A program made the position numbers and the translations under genes. The notes beneath the pieces are model-generated. The model was not told where the DNA came from, did no database searches, and saw only the letters and a list, made by a program, of their open reading frames with translations. A stretch of 32,622 bases of DNA from a virus: positions 1 through 32,622 of IMG/VR virus record IMGVR_UViG_3300031539_004785. One strand, 5' to 3'. This document shows, one piece after another, positions 1-5,711 of the stretch (position 1 is the first letter of the stretch; the number at the start of each line of letters is the position of its first letter).

Positions 1-2
1 TG

Positions 3-695
3 AACGTTTATATCTCGGCGGTTGCAGCTCAAGAAAATGAGGCAGCCGTTTCCGTTGCTGTCAACGCAATCACCACGATTCCTGTCGGGACAGCCGAAGA
101 ATTTGATAGCGCTGCGATTGTCGCAGTCGACCAGGCTGGCAATCCGCAATCCATCGGTGCCAACGCTTCAGCAGAGACAGAAACGGCACAGGCGGTAGGC
201 GCATACGCTAGCCAGTCAGTGACCGTCCAAACTGCCGGAGAGACAGAGACCGTTTCGGCTGTTGTTCCAGTGAACATCACCCAGATAGGTGTTGGGGCCG
301 AGTCTGACACCGCCCAGCCGGTCACCATCGTCACTGTCGTCACAATCCCGGTGGGTGCTGCATCCGAGGCAGAAATCGCACAGGCAGCAGTTACCGGCAG
401 AGTCGTGCTTGTTGGGGCTTCAGGTGAAGTCGAAACCGTCCTTACCACTGCGGTTCTCACCGAGACATTCATCGTCACTTCCGTTGCTGGAGAGGTCGAG
501 TCGGTGGTCTCTGTCGGGTACGGCATTCAGATACCAGGCGTGTCGGAAGTCGAAACAGCCGTCCTTGTGGGCAACTTCATCACAGAGAACTTCACAATCA
601 GGATGAGGACACAGTCGCAAGAGAATCGAACCGCCGTGGAGAGCAAGCGGAATAAGGCGACGGCGAGTACCGCGATCGAAGGGTCGCAGGGTTAG
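3..695 (+). CDS. Repeat-built virion surface or fibre-like protein, 5' end outside window
   Basis: The reading frame is open from base 3 with no start, so only the C-terminal 230 residues are present. They are made of about nine degenerate repeats of 19-25 residues. Each has an acidic motif of the form A-x-E-x-E/D-T-A followed by a Val/Thr/Ile-rich stretch that often ends in IPVG, IGVG or VLVG. Examples are GETETVSAV, AESDTAQPV, ASEAEIAQA and VSEVETAVL. Alternating hydrophobic residues suggest beta strands stacking into a solenoid or a string of small beta units. The last 35 residues are basic and polar (RMRTQSQENRTAVESKR) and outside the repeats. Similar E-T-A repeats occur in actinophage structural proteins, from memory. 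The next gene starts 8 bases downstream and a terminator closes the unit at 1648, which fits the end of a late operon. The virion role is inferred. Confidence 0.75.
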   Translation, partial: NVYISAVAAQENEAAVSVAVNAITTIPVGTAEEFDSAAIVAVDQAGNPQSIGANASAETETAQAVGAYASQSVTVQTAGETETVSAVVPVNITQIGVGAESDTAQPVTIVTVVTIPVGAASEAEIAQAAVTGRVVLVGASGEVETVLTTAVLTETFIVTSVAGEVESVVSVGYGIQIPGVSEVETAVLVGNFITENFTIRMRTQSQENRTAVESKRNKATASTAIEGSQG

Positions 696-703
696 GATGC
701 CTC

Positions 704-1072
704 ATGGCCAAGAAACCTAGAAAGATCGACCTCGGCGTCTACGCCGCGGGAGAGATACCCGCCCCACTCATTCACGTCTACAAGGACAATCAGAAGGTCG
801 TCATCCCCATTACGGGGTGGACACTGAAAGGGTTCCGTATCACAGGACCCGACGGTGCAGCCACTTTGGGTGAGGGAAGCTACACGATCACGGACGGCGT
901 GAATGGCGAAGTCACCTACGTGTGGATATCTGACGACATGCAGACAATCGGTGCATACAGTGGTGTCATGTGGGTGCAGAACGCACCGACCAGCCCGACG
1001 ATCAGGCTCGCAAGCGACCTGTTCGTGTGGGAGGTCTACGATGCCCCTGGCGCAACCCCACCGATAGAGTAG
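704..1072 (+). CDS. Small beta-rich protein, possibly BppU-like baseplate or fibre domain
   Basis: This is a 122-residue protein starting at ATG 704, 8 bases after the preceding stop. The ribosome site is weak (gggttaggatgcctc, core AGGA). After a basic start (MAKKPRKIDLG) the sequence alternates strands: an input-like strand with 'VYKDNQKVVIPITGW', a central 'FRITGPDGAAT' strand-turn, 'GEVTYVWISDD' and 'GVMWVQN'. This order resembles the Ig-like N-terminal domain of BppU-type phage baseplate or fibre proteins, which describe a value, a gradient and a tail-side output strand. The resemblance is by eye only. There is no signal peptide or membrane segment. It sits between the repeat protein and the unknown 173-residue protein and probably belongs to the same virion unit. 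Confidence 0.7.
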   Translation: MAKKPRKIDLGVYAAGEIPAPLIHVYKDNQKVVIPITGWTLKGFRITGPDGAATLGEGSYTITDGVNGEVTYVWISDDMQTIGAYSGVMWVQNAPTSPTIRLASDLFVWEVYDAPGATPPIE

Positions 1073-1079
1073 GAGCAGT

Positions 1080-1601
1080 ATGGCAACCCCCGTATCTGAC
1101 CTGAGGGACCAGCTTGATCGAGAGATCAACGTTCCAGGGTTCGGACAGCTTTCCGACATCACCGTGACCGAACTCGACTCCTACATCATGGATGGGTTTT
1201 GGGAATGCCGTCTATTGGGGATGCTGGACACCTACACGATCACGGACGGGACCGAATTCGCTACACCCATCGGCGACAACATCCAGGCCGTGTCAGGTGC
1301 AGGCGACATGCCAGAGCAGTACCAGATGCTGGTCGTGATCCTTGCCGGTGTTCGCATGGTTCGCCTGAAGGTCCTGAACCTGGCGATCAACTTCAAGGCT
1401 GTTGCTGGGCCGGTGTCGTTCGAGCAGCAGGCGTCTGCGACGACGCTGAGAGCTGTGCTGGCTTCGTTGGAGGACCGCCTGGGACAGTTGAAGGCCGTGT
1501 ACAGCGACACCCTGTCCCCCGGGGCTATGTACTACTTCGATGGGACGTTGCAGCGTGCCTATGCCGAGTCGCAAGGCCTCATCGAGCTTCAGGTGGTATG
1601 A
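1080..1601 (+). CDS. Unknown protein closing the left virion unit
   Basis: This 173-residue protein starts at ATG 1080, 7 bases after the previous stop, with AGGAG at 1072-1076 as ribosome site. It begins with a helix-like stretch (VSDLRDQLDREINV), then an Asp/Thr-rich segment and a long predicted helical region around residues 80-150 (VVILAGVRMVRLKVLNLAI, then TLRAVLASLEDRLGQLKAVY). The helical and acidic composition, and a hydrophobic helix that could pack in a ring, would suit a connector or adaptor, but no motif proves this. It is the last gene before the terminator at 1648. I do not recognise the family. Confidence 0.75.
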   Translation: MATPVSDLRDQLDREINVPGFGQLSDITVTELDSYIMDGFWECRLLGMLDTYTITDGTEFATPIGDNIQAVSGAGDMPEQYQMLVVILAGVRMVRLKVLNLAINFKAVAGPVSFEQQASATTLRAVLASLEDRLGQLKAVYSDTLSPGAMYYFDGTLQRAYAESQGLIELQVV

Positions 1602-1647
1602 TTGCCGTGGATTGACCTCCCTAGGTACTTTCCATCAGTAGGAGATC

Positions 1648-1670
1648 GGGGCCTTCGGGCCCCTTTCTCT
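1648..1670 (+). terminator. Rho-independent terminator with UUCG loop
   Basis: GGGGCC (1648-1653) pairs perfectly with GGCCCC (1658-1663) around a TTCG tetraloop, a very stable loop. It is followed by the T-rich run TTTCTCTTT. It lies 46 bases after the stop of the preceding gene and just before a promoter, so it should end transcription of the left virion unit. Confidence 0.8.
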
Positions 1671-1676
1671 TTGTCC

Positions 1677-1705
1677 TTGACGGCATTCTGTTGTTCGATT
1701 AGACT
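1677..1705 (+). promoter_or_regulatory. Sigma-70-type promoter for the accessory block
   Basis: TTGACG (1677-1682) matches five of six -35 consensus bases. It is followed after exactly 17 bases by TAGACT (1700-1705), which matches four of six -10 bases. It lies between a terminator and the ATG at 1730, which has AGGAGG at 1721-1726. Transcription would start near 1711-1713, giving a short leader of about 18 bases. The -10 is inside an inverted repeat listed separately, so this promoter is probably regulated. Confidence 0.7.
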
Positions 1706-1710
1706 CGAAC
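1693..1710. repeat. Inverted repeat over the -10: candidate operator
   Basis: GTTCG (1693-1697) and CGAAC (1706-1710) form an inverted repeat with an 8-base centre, ATTAGACT, that contains the -10 hexamer. The arms extend by one further pair (A1698 with T1705), so the repeat can be read as GTTCGA/TCGAAC. The same GTTCG-N8-CGAAC layout occurs at 3975-3992 before a LexA-like gene. Bound protein would block the promoter. The regulator is not proven. Confidence 0.5.
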
Positions 1711-1729
1711 GTATAGCCGAAGGAGGCAT

Positions 1730-2185
1730 ATGGGCGAACTTGTAGTCATCGAGAACACAGAGGTGCTCCTCGGGGCCAGATACCTCCCACAGGAGGAGGC
1801 AGACAACCAGTACCACTGGCACCTCGTCGGGGACCAGACCTCAGACATGTTGGAGTACACCTTGTCCGAACAGTGGCACGAACGGGTCAACTCCGAGCAC
1901 TACCGGGACCTGTGGGGCGACCTGCTCGACGAACTCAACGGTCGAGAAGGCCCCGTCCAGATCATCCTCGACGCTGTCTATGAGTTCGGGATGCTCACCC
2001 AGGAAGGGGTCTCGACGTACCTGGATGAGAACACCGGGAAGGGACCGCAGTTCCTCGTCGTGTTCGCCAGTACCGACAGCGAGATGCCGATGTCCTGTGT
2101 ATGGATGCGGGGGTGGGAGATCACCGACATTGCCATGACCGATAAGCTCGCCTCGACCATGAAGGACAATGATGAGAAAAGCTGA
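1730..2185 (+). CDS. Unknown acidic protein, first gene of the accessory unit
   Basis: This is a 151-residue protein whose ATG is preceded at good spacing by AGGAGG (1721-1726). It is strongly acidic and rich in Trp, His and Tyr (QYHWHLVGDQ, SEQWHERVNSEHYRDLWGDLLDEL). The centre looks helical, and the C-terminal half has a strand-rich stretch (GPQFLVVFASTDSE, then MSCVWMRGWEITDIAM). There is no membrane segment or signal peptide. It is the first gene after the promoter at 1677 and overlaps the next gene by 17 bases. I do not recognise a family. Acidic phage proteins of this size expressed from their own promoter sometimes act on host proteins, but nothing here shows that. Confidence 0.75.
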   Translation: MGELVVIENTEVLLGARYLPQEEADNQYHWHLVGDQTSDMLEYTLSEQWHERVNSEHYRDLWGDLLDELNGREGPVQIILDAVYEFGMLTQEGVSTYLDENTGKGPQFLVVFASTDSEMPMSCVWMRGWEITDIAMTDKLASTMKDNDEKS

Positions 2186-2393
2186 ACTCATAAAGCTCGT
2201 GGAGAGACTCCAAGAGGAGAACGTGCATCTTGACCACCTGGCTCGTGCCTACCGTGAACGTCTGCGCCAACACACGCACGACGCCGATGGCAGGGCCATG
2301 TGGAACGGTGTCCGTGCCAAGCTCGACACGGACGACATGACCGAAGCTGAGGTTCGTGACATGACCGAGGTCCGTCAAACAGACGGGTCGTGA
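2169..2393 (+). CDS. Small coiled-coil protein
   Basis: This 74-residue protein overlaps the end of the previous gene. Start codons at 2169 and 2172 are both possible, and GAAGGA at 2160-2165 sets the site. The N-terminal half is a heptad-patterned amphipathic helix (KAELIKLVERLQEENVHLDHLARAYRERLRQ), likely a dimeric coiled coil, and the rest is charged (VRAKLDTDDMTEAEVRDMTEV). It is translationally coupled to its neighbours. No function can be read from the sequence. Confidence 0.6.
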   Translation: MMRKAELIKLVERLQEENVHLDHLARAYRERLRQHTHDADGRAMWNGVRAKLDTDDMTEAEVRDMTEVRQTDGS

Positions 2394-2620
2394 ACAGGCA
2401 GCCCGAAGATGTGGGCGACATAGACCCCGCATCGAGCTTGGCAATGCCTCCGGGGGCCATAAACCCGCACCCCGGAGGCAGGCTGCCTATGAAAGGAAAG
2501 CTGATGGATTGGTTCCTTAAAGGACTCCTATTCTTCGTAGCGGCATTCGTCATCCTCACCGTCATCACGCTGATCGGTGCAGGATTGGAGTGTCTGTGGA
2601 GGAGATTCACCGATGAGTGA
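2390..2620 (+). CDS. Small protein with one transmembrane helix
   Basis: With the GTG at 2390 (GTGA overlap with the previous stop) the product has 76 residues: a polar, Pro-rich N-terminal 33 residues, then one hydrophobic helix at about 42-67 (FLKGLLFFVAAFVILTVITL), ending in a basic-aromatic tail (CLWRRFTDE). ATG 2489 (43 residues, behind GGAGG at 2474-2478) and ATG 2504 (38 residues, behind AAGGA) are rival starts that would give little more than the helix. Third-position GC remains high upstream of 2489, which favours the longer form. An 11-bp hairpin lies inside this upstream part. Single-helix phage proteins include holins and antiholins, but no endolysin gene is adjacent, so the role is open. 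Confidence 0.6.
   Translation: MNRQPEDVGDIDPASSLAMPPGAINPHPGGRLPMKGKLMDWFLKGLLFFVAAFVILTVITLIGAGLECLWRRFTDE
2445..2480 (+). repeat. Perfect 11-bp hairpin that can mask a ribosome site
   Basis: TGCCTCCGGGG (2445-2455) pairs with CCCCGGAGGCA (2470-2480) around a 14-base loop. The right arm contains GGAGG (2474-2478), the candidate ribosome site for the internal start at ATG 2489. There is no T-run, so it is not a typical terminator. It may control which start of the membrane protein is used or mark an mRNA processing site. Confidence 0.55.
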
Positions 2621-3113
2621 CCGTCTCCTCGTCGACGTATCGAAAATCATCCCCGAAGTGGTGTGGACCATCCACAGGGTCAACAGAGACGAACGAGGTT
2701 CGCTCACAGAGGCGTTTCGCACTTCGGAGTCTCGGGAGGTGCGGGGGTTCCACGTAGAGCAAGTGAACGTCTCCGTCAACGAGGCACGGGTGATGCGAGG
2801 GATGCACATGCATCAGCACCAGTTCGACTACTGGTACGTCGCTGACGGCTTCATGCAGGTTGCCGTGAGTAAAGGGAAGGCGAACGAGACTCGCATCCTC
2901 GCACCGGGGCACGGGGTCATCATCCCACCCGAAATCCACCACGGATTCCTGACCCTCACACCGGCGATTCTCATCTACGGCGTGTCCCGCGAATTCGACG
3001 AGGAGACTCCTGACGAGCAGGGATACCACCCATACTCGGGGACCATAAAATGGCTCTTGGAGCGGGACTCTGTAAGACTTTCACACCGAGACCTCACGGC
3101 TGAAAACGCATGA
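2613..3113 (+). CDS. RmlC-type dTDP-sugar epimerase (cupin)
   Basis: This is a 166-residue protein. ATG 2613 was chosen because GGAGGAG lies upstream (2597-2603) and it overlaps the previous stop by the usual small overlap. Visible family signs are 'RDERGSLTEAFR' (about 25-36), 'EQVNVSVNEARVMRGMHMH' (49-67) and 'PPEIHHGFL'. H65 in RGMH matches the catalytic His of the RGLH motif in RmlC, dTDP-4-dehydrorhamnose 3,5-epimerase. The fold is a cupin barrel in the cytoplasm acting on a nucleotide-activated 4-keto sugar. RmlC is usually about 180 residues, so this is slightly short. A related 3,4-ketoisomerase or 3-epimerase activity is possible. No RmlA, RmlB or RmlD is in the window, so the substrate would come from the host or another part of the phage. 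It pairs naturally with the methyltransferase and glycosyltransferases nearby. Confidence 0.8.
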   Translation: MSDRLLVDVSKIIPEVVWTIHRVNRDERGSLTEAFRTSESREVRGFHVEQVNVSVNEARVMRGMHMHQHQFDYWYVADGFMQVAVSKGKANETRILAPGHGVIIPPEIHHGFLTLTPAILIYGVSREFDEETPDEQGYHPYSGTIKWLLERDSVRLSHRDLTAENA

Positions 3114-3310
3114 GTTTTTTCATTGTGACTAGAATCCCAAAGGTGACGCGTATGGCATATAAGACGCGGAGGACGGTCGGCTCTAGACGTTCCTCAAATC
3201 CCAATCGTTCGAGCGGGGAAGCGAGAACCCCCGATAGACCACGAAGTGGTAGAGGGGTGCAGCTACCGCCTGACACATGTGCACATAAGACATATGAGAC
3301 GCGGACATGA
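3110..3310 (+). CDS. Doubtful small Arg-rich ORF in an odd-composition insert
   Basis: This 66-codon frame overlaps the upstream stop and the downstream start by ATGA at both ends, as true neighbours here do. However, third-position GC is about half, well below the flanking genes. Rare AGA codons recur and the product is a low-complexity, very basic sequence (KTRRTVGSRRSSNPNRSSG). The DNA also holds hairpins at 3214-3233 and 3238-3250 and a palindrome at 3277-3286. It may be a recently gained basic peptide gene, or a structured non-coding segment that happens to stay open. No clear ribosome site is visible ahead of ATG 3110. Confidence 0.35.
   Translation: MSFFIVTRIPKVTRMAYKTRRTVGSRRSSNPNRSSGEARTPDRPRSGRGVQLPPDTCAHKTYETRT
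3156..3305 (+). repeat. Direct repeat pair bracketing a structured 120-base segment
   Basis: CATATAAGACGCGGA (3156-3170) and CATATGAGACGCGGA (3291-3305) match at 14 of 15 bases and lie 135 bases apart. Between them are CGGGG/CCCCG (3214-3233), ACCAC-GAA-GTGGT (3238-3250) and the self-complementary ATGTGCACAT (3277-3286). This arrangement could result from a small insertion with flanking duplication, or form an RNA structure ahead of the methyltransferase gene. No transposase or tRNA-like fold was found. Confidence 0.5.
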
Positions 3311-3984
3311 GCGATTCTTTGGGAATTATGTTGAAGCCATGGAGTATTGAACCTCCTTTCCAGCAAGAAACAAACTTCTCACCTTGGGGCCATCCGAATT
3401 GGTTATGCTGGAATGGTCATGCTGTCGAAGTACAAGTAGCCACATTCCTTTCCAGGTTGTCCTACGAGGTCTGTTCTTCTTCCGCCGATCCGTATCTCAT
3501 AGAGACGGGCGTCGGGCAGGGGTTCGTGACCAGGCGTGTTGTCGAGGCGATTCCAGAGACGGCACGCCTGGTGTGCTTCGAGTCTGACCACGAATGGCGT
3601 GAAGGTCTCAAGCGGCTCGACTTCTGGACCGACCATCTCAATGTCTGCATCAGGAACGAGATATTTCCCGACGAGGCCGATTTCCGTACCGCCGATCTTG
3701 TCATCCTCGACTCGAACGACCCGTGGAGGAAGATCGAGATCATGTTGTGGCAGGAACTTGCCCCGGAGGGCTCCATCATGTTCGTCCACGACACGGGCAC
3801 GATCCACCCGCCACACGATGGCCATTTCACGCTCGGGTTCCTCATCAAGCTGCTCGGTATTACCGGATACTGGCTGGAGAACCCTCGCGGGTCCTTCCTC
3901 GCACAGAAGGGGGTGACGCTTCCCGATGACCGATACAGGGCCCTGTGGGACTACACACTTGAAGATGTCTATACGTTCGGGTAG
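3307..3984 (+). CDS. Class I SAM-dependent methyltransferase
   Basis: This 225-residue protein starts at ATG 3307, with only a weak ribosome site (GAGACGCGGA). After a 60-residue aromatic-rich N-terminus comes a Rossmann-type motif I, 'LIETGVGQGFVTR' (about 64-76), then 'ARLVCFESDHEW' (motif II, acidic residue binding the ribose), 'TADLVILDSND' (motif IV) and 'LAPEGSIMFVHDTG' (motif V-VI). This order resembles the Methyltransf_24 group, which often methylates sugars or small molecules. Its position after an RmlC-type epimerase and before three glycosyltransferases suggests O-methylation of a sugar, by inference. The first 190 bases are only about 47 percent GC, lower than the rest of the gene, so the 5' part may have a different origin. 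Confidence 0.75.
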   Translation: MSDSLGIMLKPWSIEPPFQQETNFSPWGHPNWLCWNGHAVEVQVATFLSRLSYEVCSSSADPYLIETGVGQGFVTRRVVEAIPETARLVCFESDHEWREGLKRLDFWTDHLNVCIRNEIFPDEADFRTADLVILDSNDPWRKIEIMLWQELAPEGSIMFVHDTGTIHPPHDGHFTLGFLIKLLGITGYWLENPRGSFLAQKGVTLPDDRYRALWDYTLEDVYTFG

Positions 3985-3992
3985 GATCGAAC
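3975..3992. repeat. Inverted repeat at the start of the LexA-like gene: candidate operator
   Basis: GTTCG (3975-3979) and CGAAC (3988-3992) flank an 8-base centre, GGTAGGAT, that contains a -10-like TAGGAT, the stop of the methyltransferase gene and the AGGA ribosome site of the gene starting at 3994. The layout equals that at 1693-1710. Binding here could block transcription or initiation, as in autoregulation. Confidence 0.45.
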
Positions 3993-3993
3993 C

Positions 3994-4263
3994 ATGCCAG
4001 TAGGAGTGCCAAGAGCAGGCGACACGAAGTTCGAGGTCCTGTCAGCCGTGAGCGACCACTGGAAGTCGTCACGCAAGGGTCCGACCGTCGCCGAGCTACG
4101 AGATGTCGTGGGCCTCAGTGCCCGCTCATCTGTCCAGTTCCACATCAACGACCTCATCGAAGACAAGTACCTCATCAATGTTCCAGGCATTGGAAGGTCA
4201 CTGAAGACCACGAGGAGGGGCGAGAGGCTCGTCAAGGTCATCCGTGAACTGGAGGACATGTGA
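3994..4263 (+). CDS. LexA N-terminal-like winged-helix DNA-binding protein
   Basis: This 89-residue protein starts at ATG 3994; AGGA at 3983-3986 is the ribosome site. Residues about 12-75 match the layout of the LexA DNA-binding domain: a first helix (KFEVLSAVSDHWKSS), 'GPTVAELRDVVGLSARSSVQFHIN' as the helix-turn-helix, then 'DLIEDKYLINVPGIGRSLK' as the wing. LexA has similar residues at '[22 protein letters not shown]'. The C-terminal self-cleaving peptidase domain is absent (full LexA is about 200-230 residues), so it cannot respond to RecA by LexA-type cleavage. It is probably a transcription regulator. The inverted repeat at its own start and the matching one at the 1677 promoter are candidate sites. 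It overlaps the next gene by GTGA. Confidence 0.75.
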   Translation: MPVGVPRAGDTKFEVLSAVSDHWKSSRKGPTVAELRDVVGLSARSSVQFHINDLIEDKYLINVPGIGRSLKTTRRGERLVKVIRELEDM

Positions 4264-4559
4264 AGCTCACGACGAAGGGTGACAAGGGCAACGACTTCGC
4301 CGCCTTCCAGCACACCCCCTCCGTTCGCGCGTCGGCGGAATCGAGCGTTGTGCTGTCCGCCTATCACATGGCCCTCGAAGCCGTGCTTGCGTCGGTGACC
4401 GCCGACAACAGCACGAGCGTGGTCCTTGAGGCGCAGATGGAGAACTATCTTGCCCTCAGGAAGCTGTCCGAGGAGATCAGGGAAGACGTAGACCGGGGCG
4501 ACATCGTCCTTCAGGTGATAGAAACGAGGTTGATGACGGTGAGTAATGGCACAGAATGA
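4260..4559 (+). CDS. Unknown small helical protein
   Basis: This 99-residue protein starts at GTG 4260 (GTGA overlap); GGAGGA lies only 3 bases upstream, so translation is probably coupled to the preceding stop. It is mostly helical in pattern, with 'SSVVLSAYHMALEAVLASVTAD', 'VVLEAQMENYLALRKLSEEIREDVDRG' and a final helix 'DIVLQVIETRLMTV'. There are no Cys pairs, no membrane helix and no recognised motif. It overlaps the start of the zinc protein at 4546 by 14 bases. It is probably a small protein-binding helical bundle. The role is unknown. Confidence 0.65.
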   Translation: MKLTTKGDKGNDFAAFQHTPSVRASAESSVVLSAYHMALEAVLASVTADNSTSVVLEAQMENYLALRKLSEEIREDVDRGDIVLQVIETRLMTVSNGTE

Positions 4560-4830
4560 CCCCCAATGGCAGTCGAGTGGCGGGTCGTACACCATCACTA
4601 CGAGCGATGGGATGACGGCTCTGAACCCGACCTTTTCTGGCTATGTGACTACGAGTCCTTCTTCATGGAGCGATACGGTTCCGTTGCTTCCTGTCGAACT
4701 GACCGTGTGTCAGATATGTGGTGCCGAAGAGGTCGTTGTGTTCTGTGACGGATGCAAAGGCATCCTGCAGCTAGCTCGCAAGAAGTGGGCAGAAACCCTG
4801 ATGGAGGAAATAGAAGATGCTCTGTCATGA
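4546..4830 (+). CDS. Small zinc-ribbon protein
   Basis: This 94-residue protein starts at ATG 4546, inside the end of the preceding gene; the GGTGAG ahead is a modest ribosome site. The first 45 residues are Ser/Thr-rich and probably disordered. Residues 55-70 hold C55-Q-I-C58 and C67-D-G-C70, a four-Cys zinc site with an 8-residue spacer. This is followed by an amphipathic basic-acidic helix (KGILQLARKKWAETLMEEIEDAL). Such modules mediate nucleic-acid or protein contacts. It forms a tight run with the next zinc protein. No enzymatic function is visible. Confidence 0.7.
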   Translation: MAQNDPQWQSSGGSYTITTSDGMTALNPTFSGYVTTSPSSWSDTVPLLPVELTVCQICGAEEVVVFCDGCKGILQLARKKWAETLMEEIEDALS

Positions 4831-4999
4831 GGCTTACACGAAGGCCAGCAAGAAGGTGCACGGCGTCTGGTTCCGTGACGGTGCATACGGGCTTCGTACC
4901 CTCTGTGGCGTGAGGGTCACCGAACACCGACGCAAGAACTTCTCGAAAGCAACAAACCGTTGTGGTGGGTGCCGCAAGGTGCACCGACTGTACTCATAG
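4817..4999 (+). CDS. Small Cys/His zinc-binding protein
   Basis: This 60-residue protein starts at ATG 4817, overlapping the previous gene by 14 bases, with GGAGGA at 4803-4808. Candidate ligands are H15, C30, C49 and C52, with H56 and the C3-H4 pair as alternatives. The pattern H-x14-C-x18-C-x2-C resembles small zinc proteins common in actinophages, which begin with a His in a basic strand, then a Cys-Gly and a final CxxC. The product is very basic (EHRRKNFSKATNRC), so nucleic-acid binding is plausible. No further function can be assigned. Confidence 0.7.
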   Translation: MLCHEAYTKASKKVHGVWFRDGAYGLRTLCGVRVTEHRRKNFSKATNRCGGCRKVHRLYS

Positions 5000-5006
5000 G
5001 AGACAC

Positions 5007-5711
5007 ATGAAAGACTACGTAAAGAAGGACGCCGAACTCGAAGCGAAAGCGTCGATGACCCAGGAAGCACTCTCGAAGCATCGCTGGCATTGGACGCTCG
5101 ACGAATCCAACCCGGATCGGGTGAGCCTCCGGCAGTACGCCAAGGATGTGGGACGGTCGTTCCCAACCATCAATGCACAGGCAAAGGGATACGAGACGTG
5201 GTTGGGTGATAGGTCACGACCTATCAGTGACCACATCGCTCTCGCCAACATGGGTGTCGAGAGGCAGGCTGCAACTGAGGCAGTCGCCAAGGCCACCGGC
5301 AAGTCGGTCAGCACCATGAAGGCTGGTCAGAATCGTGCCGAGGTGACCGAGGTGCTCGCCACGGCTCGGGATCGTGCCGAACGTAACAAGACAACCGTCG
5401 AAGAGGAAGTCGTCACCGTCGCCGAACAGCGTGCCAAGTCGAAGAAGGCCGACGAGAACCTCACCAAGAAGCGGAAGGAACGCCATTCGCTGCGGTACGT
5501 CGAAATCGAGGGCCATCTTGCCGGTGCGAAGAAGAAACTCACCGAGGCGCTTCGAGACTCGGAGAACGTTGACTTCAGCGAAGAAGAGATGGAGCTTCTC
5601 CGTGAGGCCATCAGGATCATCAAGGGGCTTCTCGCCTTCATCGACGTCCGGTTCGGTGGGGCAAGCGGTAACGACTGGGACACGGAGCTGGCAGCACTCA
5701 CAAAGGAATGA
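5007..5711 (+). CDS. Helix-turn-helix and coiled-coil DNA-binding protein
   Basis: This is a 234-residue protein. ATG 5007 is preferred over the GTG at 4962 because AGGAGA (4998-5003) lies just upstream. Near the N-terminus 'SLRQYAKDVGRSFPTINAQAKGYETW' (about residues 37-62) is a helix-turn-helix of the type seen in actinophage regulators. A second possible HTH follows ('RQAATEAVAKATGKSVSTMKAG'). Residues about 115-175 are a charged coiled coil (ARDRAERNKTTVEEEVVT, RAKSKKADENLTKKRKERH). The C-terminal part has 'FSEEEMELLREAIRIIKGLLAFID'. It shows the order N-HTH, coiled coil, helical end, as in dimeric regulators and segregation proteins. The target site is not visible. It overlaps the next gene by ATGA. 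Confidence 0.7.
   Translation: MKDYVKKDAELEAKASMTQEALSKHRWHWTLDESNPDRVSLRQYAKDVGRSFPTINAQAKGYETWLGDRSRPISDHIALANMGVERQAATEAVAKATGKSVSTMKAGQNRAEVTEVLATARDRAERNKTTVEEEVVTVAEQRAKSKKADENLTKKRKERHSLRYVEIEGHLAGAKKKLTEALRDSENVDFSEEEMELLREAIRIIKGLLAFIDVRFGGASGNDWDTELAALTKE

Noticed and set aside
3156-3305. Possible tRNA on either strand (GTTCGAGC loop, AGTGGTAGAGG box).
   Set aside because: The T-loop-like and D-loop-like parts are not in cloverleaf order, the T-stem bases do not pair, and no acceptor stem closes. No CCA is seen.
4962-5006. GTG 4962 as start of the HTH/coiled-coil protein.
   Set aside because: No ribosome site, and it overlaps the previous zinc protein by 38 bases. ATG 5007 has AGGAGA just upstream.
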